Of a stretch of DNA of 64,000 nt, positions 25,570 to 36,698 are shown piece after piece (the first letter of the stretch is position 1; the number at the start of each line of letters is the position of its first letter). The notes beneath the pieces were generated by a model. The model saw only the letters and a program-made list of their open reading frames with translations, was not told where the DNA came from and searched no databases. Location: positions 3,233,601 through 3,297,600 of the forward strand of contig NZ_LT630337.1 in the NCBI RefSeq assembly GCF_900117315.1, given 5' to 3'. The position numbers were made by a program, and so were the translations under genes. This DNA is from Bacillus massilinigeriensis. Its GTDB lineage: Bacteria > Bacillota > Bacilli > Bacillales > Cytobacillaceae.

Positions 25570-26109
25570 CTATAAAAATATGTCTTCTGAGTATTCATGC
25601 TGGGTAACATATACTACCCCATCACGCGCCTCGATAATAAGTACGGATTGCCCCTCTTTTATGTTTGTGTGATGAAAGCTTGCAGCAGGTTTAGAAATGG
25701 TGCCACTTTTATTATGTAATACTATTTCGCCAAAGCCATCTTTCGGAATAGATATAATTACTTTACCTACTCTTCCTTTTAATGAGTTGGTCGAATATGC
25801 AAGGGATTCCTGTGCTGAAGAAAGAGGGATAAGAATAAAGATATTTAAAATAGAATCTAGTATGAATGCTCCCACTACTCCTATAATAATAACGAGAGTA
25901 TGGTTGAAAGATGTGAAAAGCTCTAGTAAATAAGCAATCGCCGAAAAAAATGTGACAAAGGCTAAAATTAGCGCTGGGCTGAGAAAGCCCAAAATTTCTC
26001 CTGTCCCTTCCAAAACATCACCAAAGAATAGATAAAGTAGCGTAATCAAACCTGAGATAACTAACATAGAAAAGTAAATAATTTCAATTGAATTCCCAAA
26101 TAACTCCAT
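25570..26109 (-). CDS. yuaF: NfeD-family membrane protein YuaF
   Basis: A 179-aa protein with three or four membrane segments in the first 105 residues (IEIIYFSMLVISGLITLLYLFF; PALILAFVTFFSAIAYLLEL; TLVIIIGVVGAFILDSIL), then a soluble OB-fold NfeD domain of about 70 residues (VGKVIISIPKDGFGEIVL...QSVLIIEARDGVVYV). NfeD proteins partner flotillins, and this one is encoded directly upstream of floT. GGAGGTG precedes the ATG. Confidence 0.9.
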   Translation of the reverse strand: MELFGNSIEIIYFSMLVISGLITLLYLFFGDVLEGTGEILGFLSPALILAFVTFFSAIAYLLELFTSFNHTLVIIIGVVGAFILDSILNIFILIPLSSAQESLAYSTNSLKGRVGKVIISIPKDGFGEIVLHNKSGTISKPAASFHHTNIKEGQSVLIIEARDGVVYVTQHEYSEDIFL

Positions 26110-26245
26110 TTTACACCTCCTTAAATATAGTTAATTATTTTATCAGAACCAGAATATTTCCTTTCTTATTCTGTTTATACGACAAAAATGCTGAAAAGAT
26201 TCAAAATATTTACTCAGCTAATTTTAAAAAAGCCCTAAGGAATAT

Positions 26246-26285
26246 ACAAAAAACAGACCAAATTTAAACTGGCCTGTTTCCCTTT
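26246..26285 (-). terminator. tyrS terminator
   Basis: On the minus strand AAACAGGCCAG, a 7-nt AT loop and TTGGTCTGTTT with two mismatches, followed by TTTTTGT, about 20 bp after the tyrS stop. Confidence 0.75.
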
Positions 26286-26304
26286 TTGATTCCCGGTAGA
26301 ATCT

Positions 26305-27880
<1,576 letters not shown>

Positions 27881-28005
27881 TATTTTTACCATAAGACCTT
27901 TCATCTGTCAAATGACAACTAGAAAATTTAAGAAAAAAATGATGCTAGTCAAACTTTACTCAGGTTTATGCTATAATGAATAAGATTTTAGGGGGTTTGA
28001 TATAA

Positions 28006-30885
28006 ATGAAAGAAAATCATAATTGGAATGATAGAATTAGGTCGACTCTCCAGTATTTCACAAATAAAAAAACAATTAAAAGAGCCAATATTTCCTTTCA
28101 AGTTTTTTGGAATTTAGTGCTTATTTTTCTAATTGTTATTTTAATCGGTGGTGCATTCGCCGGTGGTGTTGGAGCGGGTTATTTTGCTTCTCTCGTAAAA
28201 AAAGAACCGATCCGATCCTATGAAAGTATGAAAAAAGATATATACAACTACGAAGAGACATCGAAATTGTATTTTGCCAATAAAGTATATTTAGGAAAAC
28301 TCCGCACAGATCTCGAACGTGAGGAAGTAAAGCTAGACCAAGTATCTAAAAACTTAGTTAATGCAGTAGTAGCCACAGAGGATGAATACTTTTTTGAACA
28401 TGATGGCGTTGTCCCAAAAGCCATTTTTCGTGCACTTTTTCAAGAAGTTAGCAATTCATCCGTACAGTCCGGCGGAAGTACACTGACTCAGCAATTAATC
28501 AAAAACCAAATCTTAACAAATGAAGTTTCCTTCGAAAGGAAAGCGAAGGAAATTCTATTAGCATTAAGACTAGAACAATTTTTTGATAAAAATGAAATTT
28601 TAGAAGCTTACTTAAATGTTTCAACCTTCGGGAGAAATTCCTCTGGCAGAAATATTGCAGGAGTTCAGTCAGCTGCTAAAGGGATTTTTGGAGTAAATGC
28701 TAGTAAATTAACCTTACCACAAGCTGCGTTTATTGCCGGGCTCCCACAAAGTCCTTTTGGCTATACCCCTTATACCAATAAAGGAGAAATAAAGAAAAAT
28801 CTTGAACCAGGTTTAACCAGAATGAAAACTGTTTTAAAAAGAATGCTAGATAACGGGTATATCAAGGAGAGTGATTACAAAAAAGCAGTCGCCTATGATA
28901 TTACCAAAGACTTTATAAAATCAAGCTCAAGCCCTCAGGAAAAATACCCATGGCTAACAGCCGAAATAGAGAAACGAGCAGTAGACATTTTAACTACTAT
29001 TCTTGCAAAAAAAGATGGTTATGAAGAAGAAGATTTACAAAAAGACGATGATTTATATGAAGAATATTCTACTTTGGCTGATCGAAATCTTCGGCAAAAT
29101 GGTTATGAAATTCATACTACGATAAATAAAAAAATCTTTGATAAGATGCAAAAGGTGAAGGATGAATATCCTTACTATGGTAGCAGCATCACTAGAACGG
29201 TAGAGGATCCTGAAACAGGAAAAGAAAAGGTTGTAAAAGAGCCTGTTGAAACAGGTGCCATTCTAATAGAAAATAAAACCGGAAAAATCCTAAGCTTTGT
29301 TGGAGGAAGGGATTTTGAGCGTGAGCAGCTCAATCATGCGATGAGCGCGAAGAGACCAAATGGGTCTACGATGAAGCCATTGTTAGTCTACGGTCCAGCC
29401 TTTGAACTAGGCACCCTATCACCAGGTTCTATTCTGCCTGATATACCGCTTAGTTTAAATCCTGCAAGCAGTGCACCATGGCCACATAACTATGGAGGTG
29501 GCTATCATGGTTTAGTAACCGCTCGTGAAGCCTTAACAAGATCATACAATGTTCCTGCAGTAAAAGCTTATGTTGATATATTAGATCAACGACCTGCAGA
29601 ATATCTTAAGAAAATGGGATTCACCTCTTTAACTGAAGCCGATTATACCACTCGCTCATTAGCACTTGGTGGATTAACGAATGGGGTAACAGTCGAAGAA
29701 AACGTCAATGCCTTTGGCACATTTGCAAATTCTGGCCAATTTATTGATGCATACCTTATAGACAAGATTGTAGATAAAACCGGAAAAACGATTTATAAGC
29801 ATAAAGTCAACAAAGTGAAGGTATTTAGTCCACAAACTGCTTATTTAACTCTAGATATGATGCGTGATGTCGTCACAAGAGGTACAGCTGCATCACTCAA
29901 CGGCAGACTTAAATTCTCTTCAGATTGGGCTGGAAAAACAGGAACTGGACAGGATTATAAAGATGCCTGGTTCGTTGCTGTTAATCCAAATGTATCCTTT
30001 GGCGTCTGGACAGGGTATGATACACCTACACCACTGGAACAATCCTATCAAGGACTCTCCTATGGGGTAAGGAACATTTTCTTATGGGCCGACTTAATGA
30101 ACGCAGCCTATGATGTTGCACCTAATATAGTTGACCCTTCCGAAAGATTTAAAATGCCTGGAGGAATTGTCACTCGCTCTATTTGCGGCTTGACAGGACA
30201 ATTACCAACTGAAGCCTGTTCAAAAGCTGGGTTAGTTAAAACTGATTTATTCAACGCTAAATTCCTTCCGAAACAAGGGGATGATGGCGGTTTTGGAGAA
30301 GGAAAATTTGTCATCATAGGCAAGAAAAAATATTTAGCCTTAGATTCTACTCCAAGTGAATTTACTGAGTCTGGCATAATCTTAGACCAGGAATATATTA
30401 AAAAATTACTAGGTAGCAATTCTAACATTACACAGTACCTTCCAAAGGATGAACAATGGGGAAATATAATCTTACCTGAAGCTAAATTAAGCGAAAATGG
30501 GAAGAAGCCTTCTTCCATAAGATTATCTACCTCAGGAAACACCATTTCGTGGGGAAAACATCCTGAAAGCGATATTGTTGGTTATCGTGTCTATTCTACA
30601 AGCAATGGAACAAAGAAGGTTGCTAGTATTAAAGCTGGGGATACTCTATCATTTAAGGGTGGAAATGGAACCTACTATGTTACTGCAGTAGATATCGCAG
30701 GGAATGAATCACCACCATCGAAGGTAATTCAAATAGGTTCAAAAAAGAATCCGTCAAAGGATACAAACCCAAAGAAGAATACAGGTAAGAACACAGATAA
30801 AAATCCTAATAAAAACCCTGATAAAAATCAACCCAACGACCCAAATACTGGGGAAGATGAAGAAGAAGTAAGTCAAGATACTTAA
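28006..30885 (+). CDS. Class A penicillin-binding protein (PBP1A family)
   Basis: A 959-aa bifunctional peptidoglycan synthase. It has a short cytoplasmic head and one membrane segment (FWNLVLIFLIVILIGGAFAG, about residues 37-57). The GT51 glycosyltransferase has ATEDEYFFEHDG, GGSTLTQQLIKN and KAKEILLALRLE. The transpeptidase has the SxxK serine in NGSTMKP (about 454), SYN, and KTGTGQDYKDAWF (about 644). A fibronectin-III-like domain (residues about 820-910) and a Lys/Asn/Pro-rich tail follow. AGGGGG precedes the ATG and TATAAT lies at 27972-27977. It is divergent from tyrS, with a terminator shared with acsA. Confidence 0.93.
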   Translation: MKENHNWNDRIRSTLQYFTNKKTIKRANISFQVFWNLVLIFLIVILIGGAFAGGVGAGYFASLVKKEPIRSYESMKKDIYNYEETSKLYFANKVYLGKLRTDLEREEVKLDQVSKNLVNAVVATEDEYFFEHDGVVPKAIFRALFQEVSNSSVQSGGSTLTQQLIKNQILTNEVSFERKAKEILLALRLEQFFDKNEILEAYLNVSTFGRNSSGRNIAGVQSAAKGIFGVNASKLTLPQAAFIAGLPQSPFGYTPYTNKGEIKKNLEPGLTRMKTVLKRMLDNGYIKESDYKKAVAYDITKDFIKSSSSPQEKYPWLTAEIEKRAVDILTTILAKKDGYEEEDLQKDDDLYEEYSTLADRNLRQNGYEIHTTINKKIFDKMQKVKDEYPYYGSSITRTVEDPETGKEKVVKEPVETGAILIENKTGKILSFVGGRDFEREQLNHAMSAKRPNGSTMKPLLVYGPAFELGTLSPGSILPDIPLSLNPASSAPWPHNYGGGYHGLVTAREALTRSYNVPAVKAYVDILDQRPAEYLKKMGFTSLTEADYTTRSLALGGLTNGVTVEENVNAFGTFANSGQFIDAYLIDKIVDKTGKTIYKHKVNKVKVFSPQTAYLTLDMMRDVVTRGTAASLNGRLKFSSDWAGKTGTGQDYKDAWFVAVNPNVSFGVWTGYDTPTPLEQSYQGLSYGVRNIFLWADLMNAAYDVAPNIVDPSERFKMPGGIVTRSICGLTGQLPTEACSKAGLVKTDLFNAKFLPKQGDDGGFGEGKFVIIGKKKYLALDSTPSEFTESGIILDQEYIKKLLGSNSNITQYLPKDEQWGNIILPEAKLSENGKKPSSIRLSTSGNTISWGKHPESDIVGYRVYSTSNGTKKVASIKAGDTLSFKGGNGTYYVTAVDIAGNESPPSKVIQIGSKKNPSKDTNPKKNTGKNTDKNPNKNPDKNQPNDPNTGEDEEEVSQDT

Positions 30886-30903
30886 AAAAATATTTTAAAT
30901 CTA

Positions 30904-30950
30904 ATAGAGGCTATCCTATAAGGTTCAAATACCTGATAGGATAGCCTCTT
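30904..30950. terminator. Terminator between convergent PBP and acsA genes
   Basis: GAGGCTATCCTAT and ATAGGATAGCCTC arms around a loop, with T/A-rich flanks on both sides. Confidence 0.8.
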
Positions 30951-30961
30951 AATTATTGCTC

Positions 30962-32680
30962 TTAATCTTCCATTGTTGATAAATCACCAGTAGGCAAGTT
31001 CAATTCCCAAGCTTTTAAGACACGACGCATAATTTTTCCACTACGTGTTTTTGGTAATTTATCGCGGAAATCAATTTCACGAGGTGCAGCATGAGCAGCA
31101 AGTCCCTTTTTAACGAAATTACGAATTTCTTCTTTTAATTCATCCGATGGTTCATAGCCGTCACGGAGAGCTACAAAAGCTTTAATAATTTCTCCGCGGA
31201 CTGGATCTGGCTTACCGATTACTCCAGCTTCAGCAATAGCCGGGTGCTCAACTAGCTTACTTTCAACTTCAAATGGTCCTACCCGTTCTCCAGAAGTCAT
31301 GATGACATCATCCACCCTTCCTTGGAACCAGAAATATCCATCTTCATCCATATAGGCTGAATCCCCAGAAACATACCAATCATTTGGTAAGAAATAAGAT
31401 TCATATTTTTGCGGATTATTCCAAATTGTATGCATCATAGATGGCCAGCCTTTTTTAATAGCAAGGTTCCCCATTCGATATGGTGGAAGCTCATTCCCTT
31501 GATCATCTACAATAGCAGCTTGAACGCCAGGAATTGGCTTACCCATGGAGCCTGGTTTAATTTCCATGCAAGGATAATTGGAAATTAGTTGTGCTCCAGT
31601 TTCCGTCATCCACCAGTTATCATGGATTCGAAGATTGAACACCTTCATTCCCCATCTAACAACTTCTGGATTTAACGGCTCACCAACACTCAAAATATGA
31701 CGAAGACTGCTTAAATTATATTTTTTAATTACTTCGTCTCCAGCACCCATGAGCATACGGAAGGCAGTTGGTGCACTATACCATACAGTAACACCGAAGT
31801 CCTCAATCATTTTATACCATCCATCTGGACTGAATCGTCCGCCGATGATTACATTTGAAGTACCTGTTAACCAAGGTCCAAAAATTCCGTAAGAAGTACC
31901 AGTTACCCAACCAGGGTCAGCTGTGCACCAATATACATCGTCATCTTTCAAATCTAAAACCCATTTTGCAGTCTGATATTGCTGAATCATTGCATTATGG
32001 ACATGAAGAACTCCTTTTGGTTTTCCAGTGGAACCAGAGGTATAGTGAAGGATTAGGCCATCTCTGCGATCAACCCATTCAATATCTAACTTATTACTTG
32101 CATCTTGAAATCTTTTATTGAAGTCTACGAAAATTTCATTTTCTTCAACAGAATCTCCAACGATAAGGATGTGTTTTAAATTTGGTAGTTCATTGTAAGG
32201 AACCCGATCTAATAATTCAGGTGTTGTAACTAATACTTTTGCCTCACTATCTTCTAATCTATCACGTACTGCTCCTTCCATGAATGCCTCAAACAAAGGA
32301 CCAACAATTGCCCCAAGCTTAATCGCACCAAGTACTGTAAAATATAGCTCTGGTGACCTTGGCATAAAGATGAAAACACGATCTCCTTTTTCAACATCTC
32401 CATATGCTTTTAATACATTTCCTGCCTTGTTGGACAATTCCTTCATTTCCTTGAAAGTGTACTTCTCATTTCTTTTATCATCACGATAATATAAAGCAAT
32501 TTTATTTTTTCTATAAGTTTCAGCATGACGATCAATAGCTTCGTATGCCATGTTTACACGACCGGTACTAGACCAAGAAAAATTCTCCTCTGTATCCTTC
32601 CAATCATGTCTACTATACATTTCTTCATAGTTCTCTAAGTTGAAATCCCCTTTAATAACTGGTAGCGCTTCCAATTTCAT
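30962..32680 (-). CDS. acsA: Acetyl-CoA synthetase AcsA
   Basis: A 572-aa AMP-forming enzyme making acetyl-CoA from acetate, ATP and CoA. The P-loop is LHYTSGSTGKPKGVLHV, the adenylate motifs are YWCTADPGWVTGTSYG and SGDSAYMDEDGYFWFQGR, and the C-terminal PKTRSGKIMRRVL holds the lysine that AcuA acetylates. The start at 32680 (MKLEALP) matches B. subtilis AcsA; the ATG two codons earlier is too near GGGGG. It is divergent from acuABC, whose products control it, with a 230-bp shared promoter region. Confidence 0.97.
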   Translation of the reverse strand: MKLEALPVIKGDFNLENYEEMYSRHDWKDTEENFSWSSTGRVNMAYEAIDRHAETYRKNKIALYYRDDKRNEKYTFKEMKELSNKAGNVLKAYGDVEKGDRVFIFMPRSPELYFTVLGAIKLGAIVGPLFEAFMEGAVRDRLEDSEAKVLVTTPELLDRVPYNELPNLKHILIVGDSVEENEIFVDFNKRFQDASNKLDIEWVDRRDGLILHYTSGSTGKPKGVLHVHNAMIQQYQTAKWVLDLKDDDVYWCTADPGWVTGTSYGIFGPWLTGTSNVIIGGRFSPDGWYKMIEDFGVTVWYSAPTAFRMLMGAGDEVIKKYNLSSLRHILSVGEPLNPEVVRWGMKVFNLRIHDNWWMTETGAQLISNYPCMEIKPGSMGKPIPGVQAAIVDDQGNELPPYRMGNLAIKKGWPSMMHTIWNNPQKYESYFLPNDWYVSGDSAYMDEDGYFWFQGRVDDVIMTSGERVGPFEVESKLVEHPAIAEAGVIGKPDPVRGEIIKAFVALRDGYEPSDELKEEIRNFVKKGLAAHAAPREIDFRDKLPKTRSGKIMRRVLKAWELNLPTGDLSTMED

Positions 32681-32834
32681 AAACATACATCCCCCTTTTG
32701 TGACAATTTTATAACATTTTCTATTATAAACTATTTTTTCAATTTTTTAAATATTCTTCCAAGAAAATTTAAAAGTTATTTAAATAATTCGAAAATTGTC
32801 ACAAAATATTTCCATATATAACAAAAAAATTAAA

Positions 32835-32848
32835 TGAAAGGGCTTTCT
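32835..32848. promoter_or_regulatory. cre-like CcpA site in the acsA-acuA promoter region
   Basis: TGAAAGGGCTTTCT differs from the palindromic cre form TGAAAGCGCTTTCA at two positions. It covers the likely -35 area of the acuA promoter (TATAAT at 32865-32870). Both acsA and acuABC are CcpA-repressed in B. subtilis, and ccpA lies nearby. Confidence 0.6.
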
Positions 32849-32911
32849 GTTAATAGTTTTTATGTATAATATAACTAATATTCTAATTGTATAAAATTAG
32901 GTGGTGAATAA

Positions 32912-33544
32912 ATGGAACATATTAAAACCTATAATGCAAAAAAGCTTAAAACTCCCCATGGAGATTTAATAATTGAAGGGCCAATCAAACCAGAAGTCCT
33001 GGCTGATTTGGAATTTCATGAGGGACTGGTTGCATTTAGACAGCCCGCTCAGCAGCATAAAGCTCTCATTGAAATTGCTGGCCTACCAGAAGGAAGAATC
33101 ATAATAGCAAGACATAACAATACAGTAGTTGGCTATGTAACTTACCTCTACCCAGATCCACTTGAACGGTGGTCTGAAGGAAAAATGGAGGATTTGATTG
33201 AATTGGGTGCAATTGAAGTCATTTCTGAATTTCGAGGCTGCTCCGTTGGGAAAAACTTACTTATGGTATCCATGATGGATGATGCAATGGAAGATTATAT
33301 TATTATCACAACTGAGTACTATTGGCATTGGGATCTGAAAGGTACAGGCTTAAATGTTTGGGAGTACCGTAAAGTTATGGAAAAAATGATGAATGCCGGT
33401 GGTTTACAATGGTATGCAACCGATGACCCTGAGATTAGCTCGCATCCAGCCAATTGCCTAATGGCTAGAATTGGAAAAAGAATCCCAAATGAGTCAGTTC
33501 AAAAATTTGATGCATTAAGATTTATGAATCGATTTATGTACTAA
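32912..33544 (+). CDS. acuA: AcuA, acetyl-CoA synthetase N-acetyltransferase
   Basis: A 210-aa GNAT-family protein that acetylates and inactivates AcsA. IEVISEFRGCSVGKNLLMVS (residues about 102-121) is the acetyl-CoA-binding segment (R/Q-x-x-G-x-G/A type, here RGCSVG). AGGTGG precedes the ATG. It is the first gene of acuABC, divergent from its target gene acsA. Confidence 0.95.
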   Translation: MEHIKTYNAKKLKTPHGDLIIEGPIKPEVLADLEFHEGLVAFRQPAQQHKALIEIAGLPEGRIIIARHNNTVVGYVTYLYPDPLERWSEGKMEDLIELGAIEVISEFRGCSVGKNLLMVSMMDDAMEDYIIITTEYYWHWDLKGTGLNVWEYRKVMEKMMNAGGLQWYATDDPEISSHPANCLMARIGKRIPNESVQKFDALRFMNRFMY

Positions 33545-33587
33545 AATTCAATCTGATTAGTAATAGAAAGCAAAGGGGGATTAAGTG

Positions 33588-34235
33588 ATGATCGTGGAAG
33601 AAATTATGCAGACAAATTTAGCCACATTATCGCCTAAAAGTACGATAAAAGATGCGCTACAATTAATGAGAGAAAGAAGTATTCGCCATTTTCCTGTTGT
33701 AGATACAGACAACCATATTGTTGGAATTGTAACCGATACCGATCTTAGAGATGCAACACCATCCATCTTTCACTCGGAGGAGCATAAAGAAGATCTAAAC
33801 AGACCGATAGAAGAAATTATGAAAACAAATCTAATTACTGGGCACCCCTTAGATTTTGTGGAGGAAATTGCAGCCGTCTTCTATGAAAATCGCATTAGCT
33901 GCGTTCCCATAATAAATGATAAACAATTGGTAGGAATAGTGACAGAAGCAGATTTGTTACACACTTTAATAGAGTTAACTGGTGCTAATCAACCAGGCTC
34001 ACAAATTGAGATTAAGGTCCCTCATAAAACTGGAGTTCTCTGTGATATTTTTTCTGTTTTTAATAAAAAGAAGGCCAACGTTCTTAGTGTCCTCGTTTAT
34101 CCTGACAAGCACGATGTAAATCATAAAATTATTGTCATTAGAGTTCAAACAATGAATCCTGTAAGTTTAATAGAAGAGCTTAAAAAGGCAGGTCACCATG
34201 TTCTATGGCCAAATTTACCGGGGATAACTCTATGA
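33588..34235 (+). CDS. acuB: AcuB, CBS/ACT-domain protein
   Basis: A 215-aa protein with two CBS domains (IMQTNLATLSPKSTIKDALQ...IVGIVTDTDLRDA and IMKTNLITGHPLDFVEEI...LVGIVTEADLLHT), followed by an ACT-like domain (residues about 140-205). It probably senses adenylate ligands and influences AcuA/AcuC; its exact role is not known. I use ATG 33588, 8 nt after AAGGGGG, matching the B. subtilis start MIVE; the GTG one codon before is possible. The stop overlaps acuC by ATGA. Confidence 0.93.
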   Translation: MIVEEIMQTNLATLSPKSTIKDALQLMRERSIRHFPVVDTDNHIVGIVTDTDLRDATPSIFHSEEHKEDLNRPIEEIMKTNLITGHPLDFVEEIAAVFYENRISCVPIINDKQLVGIVTEADLLHTLIELTGANQPGSQIEIKVPHKTGVLCDIFSVFNKKKANVLSVLVYPDKHDVNHKIIVIRVQTMNPVSLIEELKKAGHHVLWPNLPGITL

Positions 34236-35404
34236 AACAGAATTCCATATTTATTTTTTCAGAAGAACAACTTAGTTATAAATTTGGAAACAATCATCCC
34301 TTTGATCAAATTCGCTTAAAACTTACATTGGATTTATTAAATAGCTTAGATGCAATTACTGATAGTCAGATTATTACACCAAGATCTGCAACAGAAGAGG
34401 AGCTTCACTTAATTCATGACCCTAGTTATGTAAATGCTGTCCGTATGGCTGGTCACGGGCAGTTAGATGAAGCGAGCGCAGAAAATTATGGCATTGGAAC
34501 TGAAGATACCCCAATTTTCCCTAATATGCATGAGGCAAGCTCCCTGCTTGTCGGGGGCACATTAACGGCTGTGGATTATGTAATGTCTGGAAAGGCAAAT
34601 CATGCATTGAATCTTGGCGGTGGACTCCATCATGGATTTCGGGGGAAAGCATCGGGCTTTTGTATCTATAATGATAGCTCTGTTGCCATAAGGTATTTAC
34701 AAGAGAAGTATCATGCACGTGTATTATATGTTGACACAGATGCTCACCATGGAGACGGAGTACAATGGTCCTTTTATGACGATCCGAACGTTTGCACCCT
34801 TTCCATCCACGAAACTGGTCGATATTTATTTCCTGGGACAGGAAATGTGAATGAGAGAGGCCAAGGAAAAGGATACGGCTATTCCTTTAATATTCCAGTG
34901 GATGCCTTTACAGAGGACGAATCATGGTTAGATGCTTACCAAACCTCATTTAGAGAAGTTGCAGAGTTCTTCAAACCAGATGTTATATTAACTCAAAATG
35001 GTGCAGATTCTCATTACCTTGATCCATTAACCCATTTGTCAGCAACAATGAAAATATATCGTGAGATTCCCAGATTGGCTCATGAATTAGCACATAAATA
35101 TTGTGAGGGTCGCTGGATTGCTGTAGGAGGAGGGGGATATGATATTTGGAGAGTTGTCCCACGTGCTTGGGCACTTATATGGTTAGAGATGACAGAAAAC
35201 TCAAACAGTAAGGGGAAACTTCCTACTGAATGGATTCAAACATGGCAACCTAAATCTCCAGTAGAACTTCCTTTATACTGGGATGATCCTAGCGATTTAT
35301 ATCCTGAAATCCCTCGAAAAGCGGAAATCACTGAAAAGAATGCCCTAACAGTAAGCAAAGCTCTTTATCCTATTAGAAAAAAGACAAAGGCAGAGTCACT
35401 TTAA
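34232..35404 (+). CDS. acuC: AcuC, acetyl-CoA synthetase deacetylase
   Basis: A 390-aa class I histone-deacetylase-family enzyme that removes acetyl from AcsA lysine and reactivates it. Zinc-site and charge-relay motifs: NLGGGLHHGFRGKASGFCIY, VDTDAHHGDGVQWSFYDD, QNGADSHYLDPL and GGGGYDIWR. The start at 34232 overlaps the acuB stop (ATGA), with GGGGATAA upstream; the longer frame from 34205 lies wholly inside acuB. Confidence 0.96.
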   Translation: MKQNSIFIFSEEQLSYKFGNNHPFDQIRLKLTLDLLNSLDAITDSQIITPRSATEEELHLIHDPSYVNAVRMAGHGQLDEASAENYGIGTEDTPIFPNMHEASSLLVGGTLTAVDYVMSGKANHALNLGGGLHHGFRGKASGFCIYNDSSVAIRYLQEKYHARVLYVDTDAHHGDGVQWSFYDDPNVCTLSIHETGRYLFPGTGNVNERGQGKGYGYSFNIPVDAFTEDESWLDAYQTSFREVAEFFKPDVILTQNGADSHYLDPLTHLSATMKIYREIPRLAHELAHKYCEGRWIAVGGGGYDIWRVVPRAWALIWLEMTENSNSKGKLPTEWIQTWQPKSPVELPLYWDDPSDLYPEIPRKAEITEKNALTVSKALYPIRKKTKAESL

Positions 35405-35419
35405 TTTAATAAATAACAA

Positions 35420-35487
35420 AAAAGACTGACTTGATGAATGGCACCTCCAATTGTTTGTTGTAATTGGGGGTGCCATTCATAGTCAGC
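35420..35487. terminator. Terminator between convergent acuC and ccpA
   Basis: A long stem of TGAATGGCACC/GGTGCCATTCA and CCAATT/AATTGG around a 9-nt loop, extended by GACTGAC/GTCAG. It is bordered by an A-run on the left and T-rich DNA on the right, so it works both ways. Confidence 0.85.
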
Positions 35488-35492
35488 CATTA

Positions 35493-36497
35493 TTATTTAT
35501 TTTTTGTTGAGTTACGATATTCAATACGATGTGGCAAGACAACAATATGATTATCCACTTTTTCTTTATTCATATATTTCGTCAACAATCTCATCGCAAC
35601 AGCACCGATATCATATAATGGCTGCACAACTGTCGTTAGTGTTGGTCGAACCATCAAAGATAATCTTGTATTATCAGAGCTAACTACCTCAAAATCCTTC
35701 GGAATATTGTATCCCTTATCCTCGGCTCCGTGGATAACACCAAGTGCCATTTCATCTGATCCAACATAGATTGCACTAGGCTTTTCTTCTAATCCAATTA
35801 AATACTCAATTGCTTCTATACCTGAATCATACGTGTAATCACCTTCAAAAACGTATTCTTCGTGGTAATCTATACCATTTTCCTCTAAGGCACGCTTATA
35901 TCCACTTAATTTTTTAGCTACGTTAATCGGTTCATGAAGAGGTCCTGTTACAAAGGCAATGTTCCTATCACCTTTACTGATAAAGTCAGTGACCACGTCG
36001 TATGCTGCCTTTTCATAGTCAATATTAACGGAAGGAATCTTTTTCGTTTCTTCTATAGAACCGGCTAACACAATAGGCGCTGGGGATTTTTCGAACTCAG
36101 CTACATGTTCTTCAGTAATATTCCCACCCATAAACACTATTCCATCCACTTGCTTTCCAAGCATATTATTTAATAACTGCAGTTCTTTATCTTTATTTTG
36201 ATCAGAGTTACTTAAAATAATATTGTACTTATACATCGTAGCAATATCTTCTATTCCTCTTGCTAGCTCTGCAAAAAATGGACTTGCAATATCAGGAATA
36301 ATAACACCTACAGTAGTCGTTTTCTTACTTGCTAAGCCTCTAGCCACTGCATTAGGCCTATAACCAAGTCTTTCTATTACTTCTAATACTTTTTTCCTTG
36401 TTGCAGGTTTCACATTTGGATTCCCATTTACAACCCTTGAAACGGTTGCCATAGACACGTTTGCTTCTCTAGCTACATCATATATTGTAATATTCAA
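35493..36497 (-). CDS. ccpA: Catabolite control protein CcpA
   Basis: A 334-aa LacI/GalR-family regulator of carbon catabolite control; with HPr-Ser-P it binds cre sites. The N-terminal HTH and hinge ([20 protein letters not shown], then [14 protein letters not shown]) are near-identical to Bacillus CcpA, followed by a periplasmic-binding-protein-like core ([20 protein letters not shown]). It lies directly downstream of aroA on the same strand, as in B. subtilis, but separated by a terminator. motPS, found beside ccpA in B. subtilis, is absent. Confidence 0.97.
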   Translation of the reverse strand: MNITIYDVAREANVSMATVSRVVNGNPNVKPATRKKVLEVIERLGYRPNAVARGLASKKTTTVGVIIPDIASPFFAELARGIEDIATMYKYNIILSNSDQNKDKELQLLNNMLGKQVDGIVFMGGNITEEHVAEFEKSPAPIVLAGSIEETKKIPSVNIDYEKAAYDVVTDFISKGDRNIAFVTGPLHEPINVAKKLSGYKRALEENGIDYHEEYVFEGDYTYDSGIEAIEYLIGLEEKPSAIYVGSDEMALGVIHGAEDKGYNIPKDFEVVSSDNTRLSLMVRPTLTTVVQPLYDIGAVAMRLLTKYMNKEKVDNHIVVLPHRIEYRNSTKNK

Positions 36498-36655
36498 GGT
36501 CTACACTCCTCTTTGCTAAAACGCTCTCATTATTTCTATTGTACTTCATATACAGAATTGCTAGTCTATATCTTCTAAAAAAAGATAATTATGTATAATC
36601 TTACTCCACTGCTTTTCATCGTGCAATGGTATCCACTCTTTTTTTACAAAAAAGT

Positions 36656-36690
36656 AAAAAACCTTCTGCATTTAGCAGAAGGTTTTCTAA
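36656..36690 (-). terminator. aroA terminator
   Basis: On the minus strand AACCTTCTGC, a short loop and GCAGAAGGTT followed by TTTTAC and a further T-run. Confidence 0.85.
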
Positions 36691-36698
36691 AATAGAGA

